Assembly (NCBI RefSeq): GCF_030653815.1
Contig: NZ_JAURYQ010000038.1
Span: 56,837-120,836, forward strand
Direction: 5' to 3'
From: Rhodoferax sp.
GTDB lineage: Bacteria; Pseudomonadota; Gammaproteobacteria; Burkholderiales; Burkholderiaceae_C
Length of the DNA: 64,000 nt
The translations under genes were made by a program, and so were the position numbers. The notes beneath the pieces are model-generated. The model was not told where the DNA came from and made no database searches. It saw only the letters and a program-made list of their open reading frames with translations. This document shows positions 8,796-17,991 of this stretch, in pieces. Positions within the stretch are counted from its first letter, which is position 1. Every line of letters begins with the position of its first letter.

Positions 8796-9233
8796 ATGGG
8801 CAACAAACTTTACGTCGGCAATCTGCCATATTCTTTCCGTGATGATGATCTGCAACAAGCGTTCGCAGCCCACGGTACCGTCACCAGCGCCAAAGTCATG
8901 ATGGAACGTGACACCGGCCGCTCCAAGGGTTTCGGTTTTGTCGAAATGGCCGATGATGCGCAAGCACAAACTGCCATCGAAGCCATGAACGGCCAACAAT
9001 TCGGTGGCCGTGGCCTCGTGGTCAATGAAGCCCGTCCGATGGAGCCTCGTCCTCCCCGTTCAGGTGGCGGCGGCTTCGGCGGCGGCGGCGGTGGTGGTGG
9101 CGGCGGTTACGGCGGTGGCGCTGGCGGCGGCCGTTCCGGTGGCGGCGGCTACGGCGGCGGCGCTGGTGGCGGCGGTAGCCGTTCCGGTGGCGGCGGTGGC
9201 GGTGGTTACGGCGGTGGCCGTAGCAGCTACTAA
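8796..9233 (+). CDS. Glycine-rich RRM RNA-binding protein
   Basis: This 145-residue protein has one RNA-recognition motif (about 3-80) with RNP2 LYVGNL (5-10) and RNP1 KGFGFVEM (44-51). A tail made almost only of Gly with Ser, Arg and Tyr follows, repeating GGGGYGGG-like units. Bacterial members are usually cold-induced RNA chaperones. The ATG at 8796 follows a GAGGAG ribosome-binding site at 8784-8789. A strong terminator follows the gene. Confidence 0.93.
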   Translation: MGNKLYVGNLPYSFRDDDLQQAFAAHGTVTSAKVMMERDTGRSKGFGFVEMADDAQAQTAIEAMNGQQFGGRGLVVNEARPMEPRPPRSGGGGFGGGGGGGGGGYGGGAGGGRSGGGGYGGGAGGGGSRSGGGGGGGYGGGRSSY

Positions 9234-9247
9234 GCGCTTACCAACTT

Positions 9248-9301
9248 CGCCAGATACATTTCTGGCGAGCACAAAAAAGGTCCTTCGGGGCCTTTTTTGT
9301 T
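9248..9301 (+). terminator. Double-hairpin rho-independent terminator after the RRM gene
   Basis: The first hairpin is CGCCAGA/TCTGGCG (9248-9267). The second is AAAAAAGGTCC-TTCG-GGGCCTTTTTT (9273-9299), ending in a T run. The A-tract upstream means it can also terminate transcription from the minus-strand gene that ends at 9304. Confidence 0.9.
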
Positions 9302-9303
9302 TA

Positions 9304-10080
9304 TCAACCCGTCGCGCGCGGTTTGCGGGGCCGGCCGGCAAACAGGCGGTCAAACAGGGGGTTGGGCAGCACGCGCAGCAGTTTGGCCACCACACCCATT
9401 TGCCAGGGAATCACGCGGTAGCTGCTGCCGGCCGCAATGGCCTGTGCCGCTTTTCGTGAAAAGGTTTCGGGCTGCATCAAAAACGGCATGGTGTACTGGT
9501 TGTTTTGCGTCAGCGGCGTGGCAATGTAGCCCGGGCACAACGTCAGCACCTTGACGCCGCTTTGGCGCAACTCGCCGCGCAGGCTTTCGCAATAGCTGAT
9601 GACGGCGGCCTTGCTGGCACAGTAGGCGCCATGCCCGGGCAGGCCGCGGATGCCCGCCACGCTGCCGATACCCACCAGCGAGCCCGAGCCGCGCGCCACC
9701 ATGGGCGCAATGAACGGGCCGAAGGTGGCCGCCACGCCCATCACGTTGGTGGCCAGCACCCGGGCCATCACCGCCAGGTCGTCCGGCACCGAGGTGTCGA
9801 CGCCGATGCTGATGCCGGCGTTGGCAATCACCACGTCGGGCAGACCCTGCTGCGCGATGCAGGCTTGCGCCAGATCGGCCATTTGCTGGGCATCGGCCAC
9901 ATCGGCGCAGTAAATGGCGTAGTTTTCTGGCGCGATGGCGTGCGCGTCAAGCCAGCGTTGCATGGCCTCGCTGCGCCGCGCCACCAGGGCCAGCCGGGCC
10001 CCTTGCTGCGCGTAGTGCAGGGCCAGCGCCTGGCCAATGCCGCTTGAGGCGCCAGTGATCAGGACCAGGGGTGGTGTCAT
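9304..10080 (-). CDS. Short-chain dehydrogenase/reductase
   Basis: This 258-residue classical SDR has the cofactor motif TGASSGIG (near 10-17), an NAG motif (IANAG) and the active-site YCASK. The C-terminal tail is basic. It lies just downstream of, and on the same strand as, lptC. It could therefore be the last gene of the kdsD-kdsC-lptC transcript, although a 13-base gap separates them. The substrate is unknown. Confidence 0.88.
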   Translation of the reverse strand: MTPPLVLITGASSGIGQALALHYAQQGARLALVARRSEAMQRWLDAHAIAPENYAIYCADVADAQQMADLAQACIAQQGLPDVVIANAGISIGVDTSVPDDLAVMARVLATNVMGVAATFGPFIAPMVARGSGSLVGIGSVAGIRGLPGHGAYCASKAAVISYCESLRGELRQSGVKVLTLCPGYIATPLTQNNQYTMPFLMQPETFSRKAAQAIAAGSSYRVIPWQMGVVAKLLRVLPNPLFDRLFAGRPRKPRATG

Positions 10081-10093
10081 GGACGGAGTGCTT

Positions 10094-10708
10094 TCAAGGC
10101 GCCTTGCTGGGTACCAAATGGCCGCGCACGCGCCCGGTGAGCAGCATCAGGCCTGCGCGCTTGTCGTAGTCCATGCTGTTGCCAGTAAAACGGTCCGAGC
10201 CCCGGGTGAGCTCGACCGGTTTGTGCGATTGGATGCGATCCGTGTCCATGAAGGCGTGCAAAAACTCGCCCCGAAAGCTCAGGGCAGCCGTCATCTTGCC
10301 GTCTTTGTCCAGGCTGGCCTGGCGTTCCACCAGCGCTTGCCCCATGAGTTGAACCTCGGAGGCATCGCTGTTGACGAGCGCCTGGCGCGCGGTGGCCGTG
10401 GTCAGCTGCCCGTCGACGCCGAAGGAGCGGATGTGCACCCGGTCAATCTCCAGCGTGTCGGTGTCCGGAAAATGGCGTGCCTCCAGCCCCATGACCTCAC
10501 TTTTGAGCTGGCCAGCGGTGCCAAAGGTCTTCACGGAAAACTGGTGCATGAAATAGTCGGGCAGGTGCTTGACGGCCGCGGCGGGCTGTTTTTGCTCCGG
10601 CCCCGGTGTGCTGCGCACCAGCCAATAGCTTGCGAGCGCCAGCAGGCCCATCAACAGCACCGGAAAATACAGCGTGAGCCGGTCGAACCAGTCACGTACT
10701 TTGTTCAT
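10094..10708 (-). CDS. lptC: LPS export protein LptC
   Basis: This 204-residue bitopic protein has one N-terminal membrane helix (about 12-30) and a periplasmic beta-jellyroll domain of the LptC/YrbK family. LptC links the LptBFG transporter in the inner membrane to LptA during lipopolysaccharide export. The start at 10708 was chosen because it overlaps the kdsC stop by 4 bases (ATGA). The gene order kdsD-kdsC-lptC is the classical arrangement. Confidence 0.88.
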   Translation of the reverse strand: MNKVRDWFDRLTLYFPVLLMGLLALASYWLVRSTPGPEQKQPAAAVKHLPDYFMHQFSVKTFGTAGQLKSEVMGLEARHFPDTDTLEIDRVHIRSFGVDGQLTTATARQALVNSDASEVQLMGQALVERQASLDKDGKMTAALSFRGEFLHAFMDTDRIQSHKPVELTRGSDRFTGNSMDYDKRAGLMLLTGRVRGHLVPSKAP

Positions 10709-11250
10709 CGCATGGCTTCCTGCAGCAAATCCACATAACGCCCGCTGGCCACCAGCAGCAGGTCGCACAGTTCGCGTACCGCGCCGTCGCCGCCCTGACG
10801 CTTGGTCACGTAATGGGCGTGCGTCAGCAGCTCGGCCTGGGCATTGGCTGGCGCGCAGGCAAAGGCGCAGCGCGTCAACATGGCCAGGTCGGGCCAGTCG
10901 TCGCCCATGGCGGCCGCCTGGGACCAGTCCAGACCCAGCGCCTTCAGGGTGAGCTCGGCCGCCGGGCGTTTGTCCTCGGTGCCAAAGTGGGCGTGCGCAA
11001 TCCCCAGCGCGGCCAGCCGCACGCGCAGCGCCTGGGAGTCGCGCCCGGTAATCACCGCTGGCGTGATGCCGGCACGCTGCAGCAGCTTGAGGCCATGACC
11101 GTCGAGGGTGTTGAAACGCTTGATGGTTTCACCGTGCTCCGAAAAATACAGTCCGCCGTCGGTCAGCACCCCGTCGACATCAAAAAAGACGACGCGAATG
11201 CCCTGCGCCTGGAGCAGCAGTTCGGGGGAGAAATTGAGCGCGGGCGACAT
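10705..11250 (-). CDS. kdsC: 3-deoxy-D-manno-octulosonate 8-phosphate phosphatase
   Basis: This 181-residue HAD-superfamily phosphatase removes phosphate from KDO-8-P in lipopolysaccharide core synthesis. It has the DxDxV motif FFDVDGVLTDG (about 21-31), the ITGRDS motif II and the GDDWPD motif IV. It lacks a cap domain, as KdsC does. Its start overlaps the end of kdsD by one base, and its stop overlaps the lptC start. Confidence 0.95.
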   Translation of the reverse strand: MSPALNFSPELLLQAQGIRVVFFDVDGVLTDGGLYFSEHGETIKRFNTLDGHGLKLLQRAGITPAVITGRDSQALRVRLAALGIAHAHFGTEDKRPAAELTLKALGLDWSQAAAMGDDWPDLAMLTRCAFACAPANAQAELLTHAHYVTKRQGGDGAVRELCDLLLVASGRYVDLLQEAMR

Positions 11251-12251
11251 CAGATCACCTTGGCCCGCATCAGGTCGTTGCTGTTGAGTGCGCCACAGAG
11301 TTTGCCCTCAGCATCGAGCACCAGCACGCTGGTGATGCGGCGCTGTTCCATCAGTTCAACGGCATCCACCGCGAGCGCGTCACGGTGGATGGTGGCGGGC
11401 TGCGGGCGCATCACCTGCTGCGCGGTGCTGCTGCGCAAATCGGTGCCTTTTTCAATCAAGCGGCGCAAGTCGCCATCGGTAAAGATGCCCTGCACCTGTC
11501 CGCTGGCGTCCACCACCGCGCTGGCGCCCAGGCCTTTGGCGCTCATCTCGCGCATCAGCTCGCTGAAGCTGGCCTGCAGCCCGACGCGGGGCACCTGGTC
11601 GCCGCTGCGCATGACGTCGCTGACCAGCGTGAGCAGCTTGCGCCCCAGCGCGCCGCCCGGGTGCGAGCGGGCAAAGTCCTCGGCCTTGAAGCCGCGGGCG
11701 TCGAGCAAGGCCACTGCCAGTGCGTCGCCCAGCGCCAGTTGCGCCGTGGTACTGGCCGTGGGTGCCAGGTTGAGCGGGCAGGCTTCCTTGGCCACGCTGC
11801 TGTTCAGGAACAGGTCGGCATGGCGTGCCAGCGAGGACCCTGCCTGGCCCGTCATGGCCACCAGCGGTGCGCCCAGGCGCTTGATCATGGGCAGGATGGC
11901 CACGAGCTCTTCGGACTCGCCACTGTTGGAAATGGCCAGCACCACGTCCACCGGCTTGATCATGCCGAGATCGCCATGGCTGGCTTCGCCCGGGTGCACA
12001 AACATGGCAGGCGTGCCGGTGGAGGCCAGCGTGGCGGCAATCTTGCGGCCAATGTGGCCACTTTTGCCCATGCCCGTCACCACCACGCGGCCTTTGACTG
12101 CCAGCATCAGGCGCACCGCCTGCACGAAGTCAGGGCCAATGTGCTGCTTGAGGCCGAGCAGCGCAGCGGCCTCGATGTCGAGCGTTTCCCGCGCCAGCGC
12201 CATGGCCCGGTTGGCATCAAGTTCGGGAGCGGTGGGGGGCAAGATAGTCAT
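11250..12251 (-). CDS. kdsD: D-arabinose-5-phosphate isomerase
   Basis: This 333-residue protein has an N-terminal SIS sugar-isomerase domain (GKSGHIGRK, about 62-70) and two C-terminal CBS domains (about 210-333). It converts ribulose-5-phosphate to arabinose-5-phosphate, the first step of KDO synthesis. It is the first gene of the kdsD-kdsC-lptC unit and is divergent from the antiporter gene. The 58 bases between the two starts must hold both promoters. Confidence 0.95.
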   Translation of the reverse strand: MTILPPTAPELDANRAMALARETLDIEAAALLGLKQHIGPDFVQAVRLMLAVKGRVVVTGMGKSGHIGRKIAATLASTGTPAMFVHPGEASHGDLGMIKPVDVVLAISNSGESEELVAILPMIKRLGAPLVAMTGQAGSSLARHADLFLNSSVAKEACPLNLAPTASTTAQLALGDALAVALLDARGFKAEDFARSHPGGALGRKLLTLVSDVMRSGDQVPRVGLQASFSELMREMSAKGLGASAVVDASGQVQGIFTDGDLRRLIEKGTDLRSSTAQQVMRPQPATIHRDALAVDAVELMEQRRITSVLVLDAEGKLCGALNSNDLMRAKVI

Positions 12252-12309
12252 GGCTGCATTCTATCGGTCAGGCCACTTGGAGCACGCATTCGCTTGGTAG
12301 TATCAGGGG

Positions 12310-14301
12310 GTGAATCCACTTGAATTAACCCTGCTGTACTTGCTGGCCGCCGTGATTGGCGTGGTGGCTTGCCGCTCACTCAAATTGCCGCCCATGCTGG
12401 GCTACCTGACCGTGGGCGTGGTGATTGGCCCGAATGCGTTGGCCTTGGCCAAGAACGCCGACGGTGTGCGCCATCTGGGTGAATTTGGCGTGGTGTTCCT
12501 GATGTTCGTGATCGGGCTGGAGTTCAATCTGCCCAAACTTCGCAGCATGCGCAACCAGGTGTTTGGCCTGGGCCTGTTCCAGGTGGCGCTGACCATGCTG
12601 GTCACCACCCTGGCCAGCATGGCCTTTGCCGTGCTCGCACCCCAATACTGGGGCATGAATTGGCACACCGCGTTGGCCCTGTCCAGTGCCATGGCCATGA
12701 GCAGCACCGCCATTGTGGTCAAACTGATGAGCGAGCGGCTGGAAATGGAATCCGAGCACGGCAAGCGCGTGATGGGCGTGCTGTTGTTCCAGGACCTGGC
12801 TGTGGTGCCGCTGCTGGTGTTGATCCCGGCACTGGGGGCACCGCCGGAACAGATGGTGGAGACCCTGGCCTGGGCGCTGCTCAAGGCCACGGTGCTGATC
12901 ACGGTGCTGATGGTGGGCGGGCCGCACGTCATGCGCTGGTGGCTGACCCTGGTGGCGCGGCGCAAGAGCGAGGAGCTGTTTGTGCTGAACCTGCTGTTGG
13001 TCACGCTGGGCCTGGCCTGGCTGACCGAGCTGGCAGGCCTGAGCCTGGCGCTGGGCGCGTTCATTGCCGGCATGCTGATTTCGGAAACCCAGTACAAGCA
13101 CCAGGTGGAAACCGACATCCGGCCGTTTCACGATGTGTTGCTGGGGCTGTTTTTCATCAGCATCGGCATGATGCTGGACTGGCGCCTGGTGCTGGACCGC
13201 TGGCCGCTGGTGCTGCTGCTGGTGACGGTGCCGGTGCTTTACAAGGCGGTGGTGGTGACTTTTCTGGCGCGGGCTCTGGGCGCGTCCATGGGCGTCGCCT
13301 TGCGCACCGGGCTCTACTTGGCGCAGGCCGGCGAATTCGGTTTCGTGCTGCTGACGCTGGCGCAAGGCAACAAGCTGGTGCCGCCTGAATTGCTCAATCC
13401 GATTCTGGCGGCGATGGTGTTGTCGATGCTGGCCACACCTTTCATCATCATGCGCAGCAGTCAGATTGTGATGAAGCTCGTCAGCAACGAATGGCTGATG
13501 GAGTCAGTCCACATGACCAGCATTGCGCGCAAGTCGATCAAGGCCAACAAGCACGTGATCATTTGCGGCTATGGCCGCTGCGGCCAAAACCTGGCGCGCA
13601 TGCTCGACAAGGAGGCCATTCCCTACATCGCCCTTGACCTCGACCCCGATCGGGTGCGCCAGGCCGCCGGCGCGGGTGATTCTGTGGTGTTTGGCGATGC
13701 GGCACGCTTGCAGGCGCTGATGGCGGCCGGCCTGGCGCGCGCCAGTGCCGTGGTCATCACCTACCTGGAAACCCCTGGCGCCATGAAGGTGCTGGCCCAC
13801 ATCAAGGAGCACGCGCCCCAGGTGCCGGTGGTGGTGCGCACCCAGGACGACCATGACCTGGAAGCCCTGCAACTCGCCGGCGCCACCGAAGTGGTGCCGG
13901 AAGCCATTGAGGGTTCCTTGATGCTGGCCGGTCACGCGCTGGCGCTGGTCGGTGTGCCCATGCGCCGGGTGCTGCGCCTGGTGCAGGAGCAGCGTGAAGC
14001 GCGCTACAAGTTGCTGCGCGGTTTCTTTCGCGGTGCCGATGACGGCACGGCAGACGAGTTGCAACAGGAACGCCTGGCCTCGGTGTTGTTGTCGCTCACA
14101 GCCAGGTCCCTGGGCCGCACCGTGGGCGACATCGACTGGGACAACCTGGGCGTGCAACTGGTCAGCTTGCGCCGCAAGACCGGGCAAGTCATCAAATTGG
14201 CGGACGACCTGGTCTTGATGGAGGGTGATTCCTTGCTGCTTTCGGGCAAGGCCGACATGCTGGAGCAGGCCGAGCGCCTGTTGCTCAAAGGGGGCTTTTG
14301 A
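12310..14301 (+). CDS. CPA2-family cation:proton antiporter with RCK domains (Kef/YbaL type)
   Basis: This 663-residue protein has a Na+/H+ exchanger-type membrane domain with about 12 helices (1 to about 385). A cytoplasmic TrkA-N domain follows (GYGRCGQNLA, about 420), then a TrkA-C domain at the end. Family members export K+ or Na+ in exchange for protons and are gated by ligands on the RCK part. The GTG start is the first possible one because a TAG lies 12 bases upstream in frame. Which ion and ligand apply is not decided by the sequence. Confidence 0.9.
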   Translation: MNPLELTLLYLLAAVIGVVACRSLKLPPMLGYLTVGVVIGPNALALAKNADGVRHLGEFGVVFLMFVIGLEFNLPKLRSMRNQVFGLGLFQVALTMLVTTLASMAFAVLAPQYWGMNWHTALALSSAMAMSSTAIVVKLMSERLEMESEHGKRVMGVLLFQDLAVVPLLVLIPALGAPPEQMVETLAWALLKATVLITVLMVGGPHVMRWWLTLVARRKSEELFVLNLLLVTLGLAWLTELAGLSLALGAFIAGMLISETQYKHQVETDIRPFHDVLLGLFFISIGMMLDWRLVLDRWPLVLLLVTVPVLYKAVVVTFLARALGASMGVALRTGLYLAQAGEFGFVLLTLAQGNKLVPPELLNPILAAMVLSMLATPFIIMRSSQIVMKLVSNEWLMESVHMTSIARKSIKANKHVIICGYGRCGQNLARMLDKEAIPYIALDLDPDRVRQAAGAGDSVVFGDAARLQALMAAGLARASAVVITYLETPGAMKVLAHIKEHAPQVPVVVRTQDDHDLEALQLAGATEVVPEAIEGSLMLAGHALALVGVPMRRVLRLVQEQREARYKLLRGFFRGADDGTADELQQERLASVLLSLTARSLGRTVGDIDWDNLGVQLVSLRRKTGQVIKLADDLVLMEGDSLLLSGKADMLEQAERLLLKGGF

Positions 14302-14358
14302 CGCCAGAGGCTTGCCGTGCGGGGCACAATAAGGCACTTTGATTGATCCGGACTCTTT

Positions 14359-14913
14359 ATGCTCAACATCAGTGTGAACCAATACCTGCGTGAACACATT
14401 CGCACCGTGCCCGACTGGCCCGCGCCCGGTGTGCAGTTTCGCGACATCACGCCGCTGCTGCAGGACGCCAAGGTGTTCCGGGTGCTGATTGATGCCTTTG
14501 TGCACCGCTACATGGACGCCGAGCGTCGACCCGATGTGGTCGCCGGGCTGGACGCGCGCGGTTTCATCCTGGGCGCGGTGGTGGCTTATGAGTTGGGCGT
14601 GGGCTTTGTGCCGATCCGCAAGAAAGGCAAGCTGCCCTTCACCACGGTCGAGGAAACCTATGAGCTGGAGTACGGCAGCGCCACCGTGGAGCTGCACACC
14701 GACGCCGTCAAGCCGGGTCAGCGCGTGCTCTTGATTGACGACCTGATTGCCACCGGCGGCACCATGATGGCCGGCAAGAAACTGCTGGAGAAATTGGGCG
14801 CCGAGGTCATGGAAGGCGCGGTCATTGTCGATTTGCCGGAACTGGGCGGTTCCAACAAGCTGCGCGCCACCGGCCTGACCTTGTTCACGCTGGTCGATTT
14901 TTCCGGCCATTGA
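14359..14913 (+). CDS. apt: Adenine phosphoribosyltransferase
   Basis: Apt salvages adenine to AMP with PRPP. The 184-residue protein carries the PRPP-binding loop [13 protein letters not shown] (123-135) and the N-terminal FRDITPLL segment typical of Apt. The length is normal. Confidence 0.96.
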   Translation: MLNISVNQYLREHIRTVPDWPAPGVQFRDITPLLQDAKVFRVLIDAFVHRYMDAERRPDVVAGLDARGFILGAVVAYELGVGFVPIRKKGKLPFTTVEETYELEYGSATVELHTDAVKPGQRVLLIDDLIATGGTMMAGKKLLEKLGAEVMEGAVIVDLPELGGSNKLRATGLTLFTLVDFSGH

Positions 14914-14936
14914 GGCGCGGGTCAAAGAGCCACCCC

Positions 14937-15212
14937 ATGAAAGACCATTACGCTGCCCTGGGCCTGAGCCCGTCTGCCACGCTGGCCGATATCAAGAAAG
15001 CCTTTCGCCAGCAGGCCGCCATTCACCACCCGGACCGCAATAGCGCTCTTGATGCCGCGGCGCGCTTCAGGCTGGTCCAAGTGGCCTATGAGGTGTTGTC
15101 GGACCCGGACAAACGCAAGGCTTATGATGACAACCGCCAGCGCAACCTGCTTGACAGTCCGATCGACACCGCCCGCCTGATTTGGCAAGATTACGTCAGC
15201 CGCATCCTTTGA
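14937..15212 (+). CDS. J-domain-only protein (DnaJ-like)
   Basis: This 91-residue protein is almost entirely a J domain, with HPD at 31-33 and the closing segment AYEVLSDPDKRKAYDD. It lacks the Gly/Phe, zinc-finger and C-terminal parts of DnaJ. J-domain proteins stimulate the ATPase of DnaK-type chaperones. It starts 23 bases after apt and is followed closely by three unrecognised genes on the same strand, so it may lead that group. Confidence 0.88.
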   Translation: MKDHYAALGLSPSATLADIKKAFRQQAAIHHPDRNSALDAAARFRLVQVAYEVLSDPDKRKAYDDNRQRNLLDSPIDTARLIWQDYVSRIL

Positions 15213-15238
15213 AACCCACCCCCACCTTCGAGAACGCC

Positions 15239-15808
15239 ATGAGCATGTCTGCTTTTTTTCGCGCACTGCGCACGTCTTACCAGGCCGAGATCGACGACCT
15301 CGCATTTGACTCGGAGGGGCGCAACGTGCTGCGCAAGCGTCTGCTGGAAAAGCGGGGCCAGATCACGTTCCTGAAGCAGATGATGGAACTGAGCCCCGAG
15401 ATGGTGGCGGTGGTGTTCCACGACGGATTTCACTTTGAACTGCCGGCGGTAATGGAGCAGGTGCTCACCCTGGAGTCCGACGAGTTCCCCGACTGGACCA
15501 GCCTGAGCGACGCCGTGCAGTTGACTCCGTGGGCCAAGGAGCTGGCCGATCAGCTGCTGCAGGAGCCGCAGGGCGACTGGTTCATGGTGGTGGCGGCTGC
15601 GCTGGAGTATGTGTATCACCGGCCCTCGTCGCACCACCACGAGGCTGCAAGCCACGAAACCCACGGCCATGAGGCCGATGGTGCCCACGGCGCCGTGGGC
15701 CGGCAAGGCCACGCTGACGACTTTGACAAGGACGGCGAACAGCACCATGACCACGAAGAATCCAGCGCTGACTGGCTGGAAGAGCACGGCTTTGACCGCA
15801 AGGACTAA
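15239..15808 (+). CDS. Unrecognised protein with a histidine-rich acidic tail
   Basis: This 189-residue protein starts at ATG 15239. Residues 1 to about 125 look like a folded helical domain. The remainder is rich in His, Asp, Glu and Gly (HHHEA, HETHGHEADGAHG, HHDHEE), which suggests metal binding. No known domain was recognised. It lies 26 bases after the J-domain gene and 63 bases before the next gene, in the same direction. The product is inferred to be soluble because no membrane segment or signal peptide is seen. Confidence 0.75.
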   Translation: MSMSAFFRALRTSYQAEIDDLAFDSEGRNVLRKRLLEKRGQITFLKQMMELSPEMVAVVFHDGFHFELPAVMEQVLTLESDEFPDWTSLSDAVQLTPWAKELADQLLQEPQGDWFMVVAAALEYVYHRPSSHHHEAASHETHGHEADGAHGAVGRQGHADDFDKDGEQHHDHEESSADWLEEHGFDRKD

Positions 15809-15871
15809 AGCCTCCACATTCGCGCCCGAATCCGCATCCGCAAGACCTCATCGACTCCACAGGAATCCTAC

Positions 15872-16615
15872 ATGCAGCATTTGGCTTTGATCGAAAAAAC
15901 GCAGTCCCTGATTGCCGCGGGCGACATCGTGGGCGCCGAGTCGGCCCTGGTTGAACTGGCTGACCGCGAAGGTGACGGCGCGCTGATGGAAGTGCTGGAA
16001 CAATTGCCGCCCAAGGATGTGCTGGCGGTGATTCGCGAGTACGACAACTCGCGTGCTTCCATCATCAACCTGATGCTCACACCCGAGCAGTTTGCCCGCG
16101 CCGTGGTCATCGAAAAGCAGTACCGCGACCTGACCCGCAGCCATTTGCGCGGCATGATGAACTCGATCATTTTCCGCGACGGTGCCGATCCGCTGGCCTT
16201 CATCAACGCCATTGGCGACCTGGAAGGCGGCAGCGAAGCGCTGGCCGATTATTTTGAAGAAAAGTGGAGCCGCGTCGAGGCCTTTGCCCGCACCGGCACC
16301 TTTGACACGGTTGAAGACGACGGCGACATGGTGTCCGAAGACGAACTTCGCGCCAACGCCTACGCGAGCGCCCGGCTGGACCAGGACGAGGTGGCCGACT
16401 CCGACTGGATGCAACTGGCCTGGTTGCTGCGCTACGAAAACCCCGACCTGTTCATTGAAATGCTGCTGGTGCTGCGCGCCAAGGCGCGCGCCTTCGAGCT
16501 CGGTCTGGACGAAGAGGACCTGGCCGAGGACGATGGCAAGTTCGAAACCAGCGACACCGACCGCGGCAAAGCCACCCCCGCCGCCATCGACCCCGACGAA
16601 GAATCCGCCATTTGA
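15872..16615 (+). CDS. Unrecognised conserved-looking acidic protein
   Basis: This 247-residue protein is mostly helical in character. It has a motif VLEQLPPKDVLAVIREYD near the N-terminus and a strongly acidic C-terminal third (EDDGDMVSEDE, DEEDLAEDD). No signal peptide or membrane helix is seen and I do not recognise the family. Codon use matches its neighbours, which supports a real gene. The next gene starts directly after its stop, suggesting a shared transcript. Confidence 0.72.
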   Translation: MQHLALIEKTQSLIAAGDIVGAESALVELADREGDGALMEVLEQLPPKDVLAVIREYDNSRASIINLMLTPEQFARAVVIEKQYRDLTRSHLRGMMNSIIFRDGADPLAFINAIGDLEGGSEALADYFEEKWSRVEAFARTGTFDTVEDDGDMVSEDELRANAYASARLDQDEVADSDWMQLAWLLRYENPDLFIEMLLVLRAKARAFELGLDEEDLAEDDGKFETSDTDRGKATPAAIDPDEESAI

Positions 16616-16616
16616 C

Positions 16617-17834
16617 ATGACACAGCCCCAGTCTGCATCCGCCCAAAGTGTGTCGCTGTTCGACGCGCGCCCGTTTTTTGAAAAAGCCTTGATTCACGGC
16701 GTGCAGCATGGCCTGATCGACCAGGCAAAATTGGCGGCGATAGCCGAGGACGCGCCCAAGGGCATGGTGCAGATTGCGCGCTATTTCGGCAGCGAGTATT
16801 TGCGCCCCGAGCTGGAAAAAGCGCGCGACCGGCTGGTCAACCTGATCAGTCTGCACCTGCAGGACGCAAGCCAAGGCGACCTGCACGCGGCCGCCGTGCT
16901 GCTGCGCGACTACTCCCTGCTGTCGCGCTCCAAGGCCGGCTCGGACCTGCTCAAGGCGCTCATTGTGATGCCGCAAAACACCCACTTCGGCATGAACGAG
17001 CGCGGTGGTTTCAGCGACCGTCATATTCCGCAACTGGCACGCTGGTCGCTGGCCAGTTATGCCGACTACCAGGCGGAGTTTCTGGCACGCCAGCACGCCG
17101 TGCAGGTGGTCGAGGCGGCGCTCTGGTTTGCCGACCAGTTGGGCCTGTCGCCTGATGACCTGCAGGACGCTGAGCCCGACGCCGAGGCCGTGATCCGCAC
17201 CGCCTTGCTGCTGAACCTGACGCGGCGCAAGGAGCTGCCTGACTGGGTCACTTTCGAGAAAATGATCGCCGGCTTGCGCAAACAGCAGTTGGATGCAGCG
17301 CAGTTGACCCTGCCCGAGCATCTGCCTGCGGCTTACCGTACGGTGGTCGAGGCCGTTCGCCAAACGGTGCTGGCAGACTGGCCCCGCCTGCTGGACGCGC
17401 GCCTGCCTGCGCGCAAGCTGTTTGACCAGACCCCGGCCTTCATGGGCCGCTACTTCTGGCTTGAAGACGCCTTGAGCGAAGTCAGCCAGCATGACCGCAA
17501 CCGGTCCTCGGCCTGGGACAAACTCACCCAGGGCCACAGTGACGACGGCACCGTGCTCACCCTGTGCCTGTGCGTGGCCGCCGGCAACGCGCCCAAGACT
17601 TTGCTGACCGACAAGAGCGCCGCCGCGCTGGTGCGCAAAATCCGCAAACACAGCTGGCAGCCGGCACTGGCCACCCAGTACCTGCAGACGCATGCGCCAG
17701 AGCAGCACCAGGACGACTTTATCGGGCTCTGGCAGGAATTTGCCCACGAGGCCCAAGCCACCCTGATCAGCGATCGTGACAGCAAACTGCTGGACGCCCT
17801 GGCCTTGTTGCGCCGCGAGTGCAATGTGGCCTGA
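16617..17834 (+). CDS. Unrecognised 405-residue cytoplasmic protein
   Basis: The ATG at 16617 directly follows the previous stop codon, which points to translational coupling. The 405-residue product is helix-rich, has no signal peptide or membrane segment, and matches no family I recognise. It ends 25 bases before the tRNA-Ser gene. Together with the two preceding genes it forms a tight three-gene set of unknown role beside a J-domain protein. Confidence 0.72.
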   Translation: MTQPQSASAQSVSLFDARPFFEKALIHGVQHGLIDQAKLAAIAEDAPKGMVQIARYFGSEYLRPELEKARDRLVNLISLHLQDASQGDLHAAAVLLRDYSLLSRSKAGSDLLKALIVMPQNTHFGMNERGGFSDRHIPQLARWSLASYADYQAEFLARQHAVQVVEAALWFADQLGLSPDDLQDAEPDAEAVIRTALLLNLTRRKELPDWVTFEKMIAGLRKQQLDAAQLTLPEHLPAAYRTVVEAVRQTVLADWPRLLDARLPARKLFDQTPAFMGRYFWLEDALSEVSQHDRNRSSAWDKLTQGHSDDGTVLTLCLCVAAGNAPKTLLTDKSAAALVRKIRKHSWQPALATQYLQTHAPEQHQDDFIGLWQEFAHEAQATLISDRDSKLLDALALLRRECNVA

Positions 17835-17859
17835 GTTGCCGGGTTAGAATCCGTCCCCT

Positions 17860-17947
17860 GGAAGCGTGGCAGAGTGGTCGATTGCACCGGTCTTGAAAAC
17901 CGGCAACCCGCAAGGGTTCGTGAGTTCGAATCTCACCGCTTCCGCCA
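17860..17947 (+). tRNA. tRNA-Ser (anticodon UGA)
   Basis: This 88-base cloverleaf has the acceptor stem GGAAGCG/CGCTTCC, an anticodon stem-loop at 17887-17903 with TGA at 17894-17896, a long class II variable arm, the T-loop GTTCGAATC, and an encoded CCA end (17945-17947). The long variable arm fits serine. It marks the edge between the housekeeping half and the catabolic half of the window. Confidence 0.97.
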
Positions 17948-17954
17948 GGATTTG

Positions 17955-17991
17955 ACCCCAAGTGATTGATTTGCTTGGGGTTTTATTTTTT
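17955..17991 (+). terminator. Rho-independent terminator after tRNA-Ser
   Basis: ACCCCAAG (17955-17962) pairs with CTTGGGGT (17974-17981) around an 11-base loop. A T-rich tract follows to 17991. Confidence 0.85.

Noticed and set aside
8996..9230. Gly-repeat DNA as a possible CRISPR or satellite array
   Set aside because: The repeats encode the in-frame Gly-rich tail of an RRM protein, and there are no spacers or regular repeat units.
9004..9459. Long frames in other phases over the glycine-rich RRM tail
   Set aside because: They are Ala/Val-rich products of the GGC-GGT repeats in other frames, not genes.
10813..12300. 495-codon plus-strand frame opposite kdsC/kdsD
   Set aside because: The minus strand encodes complete, recognisable KdsC and KdsD. 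The plus frame is Ser/Ala/Arg-rich noise.
17937..17947. Possible attachment-site repeat of the tRNA-Ser 3' end
   Set aside because: No second copy was found by eye elsewhere in the window, and no integrase is present.
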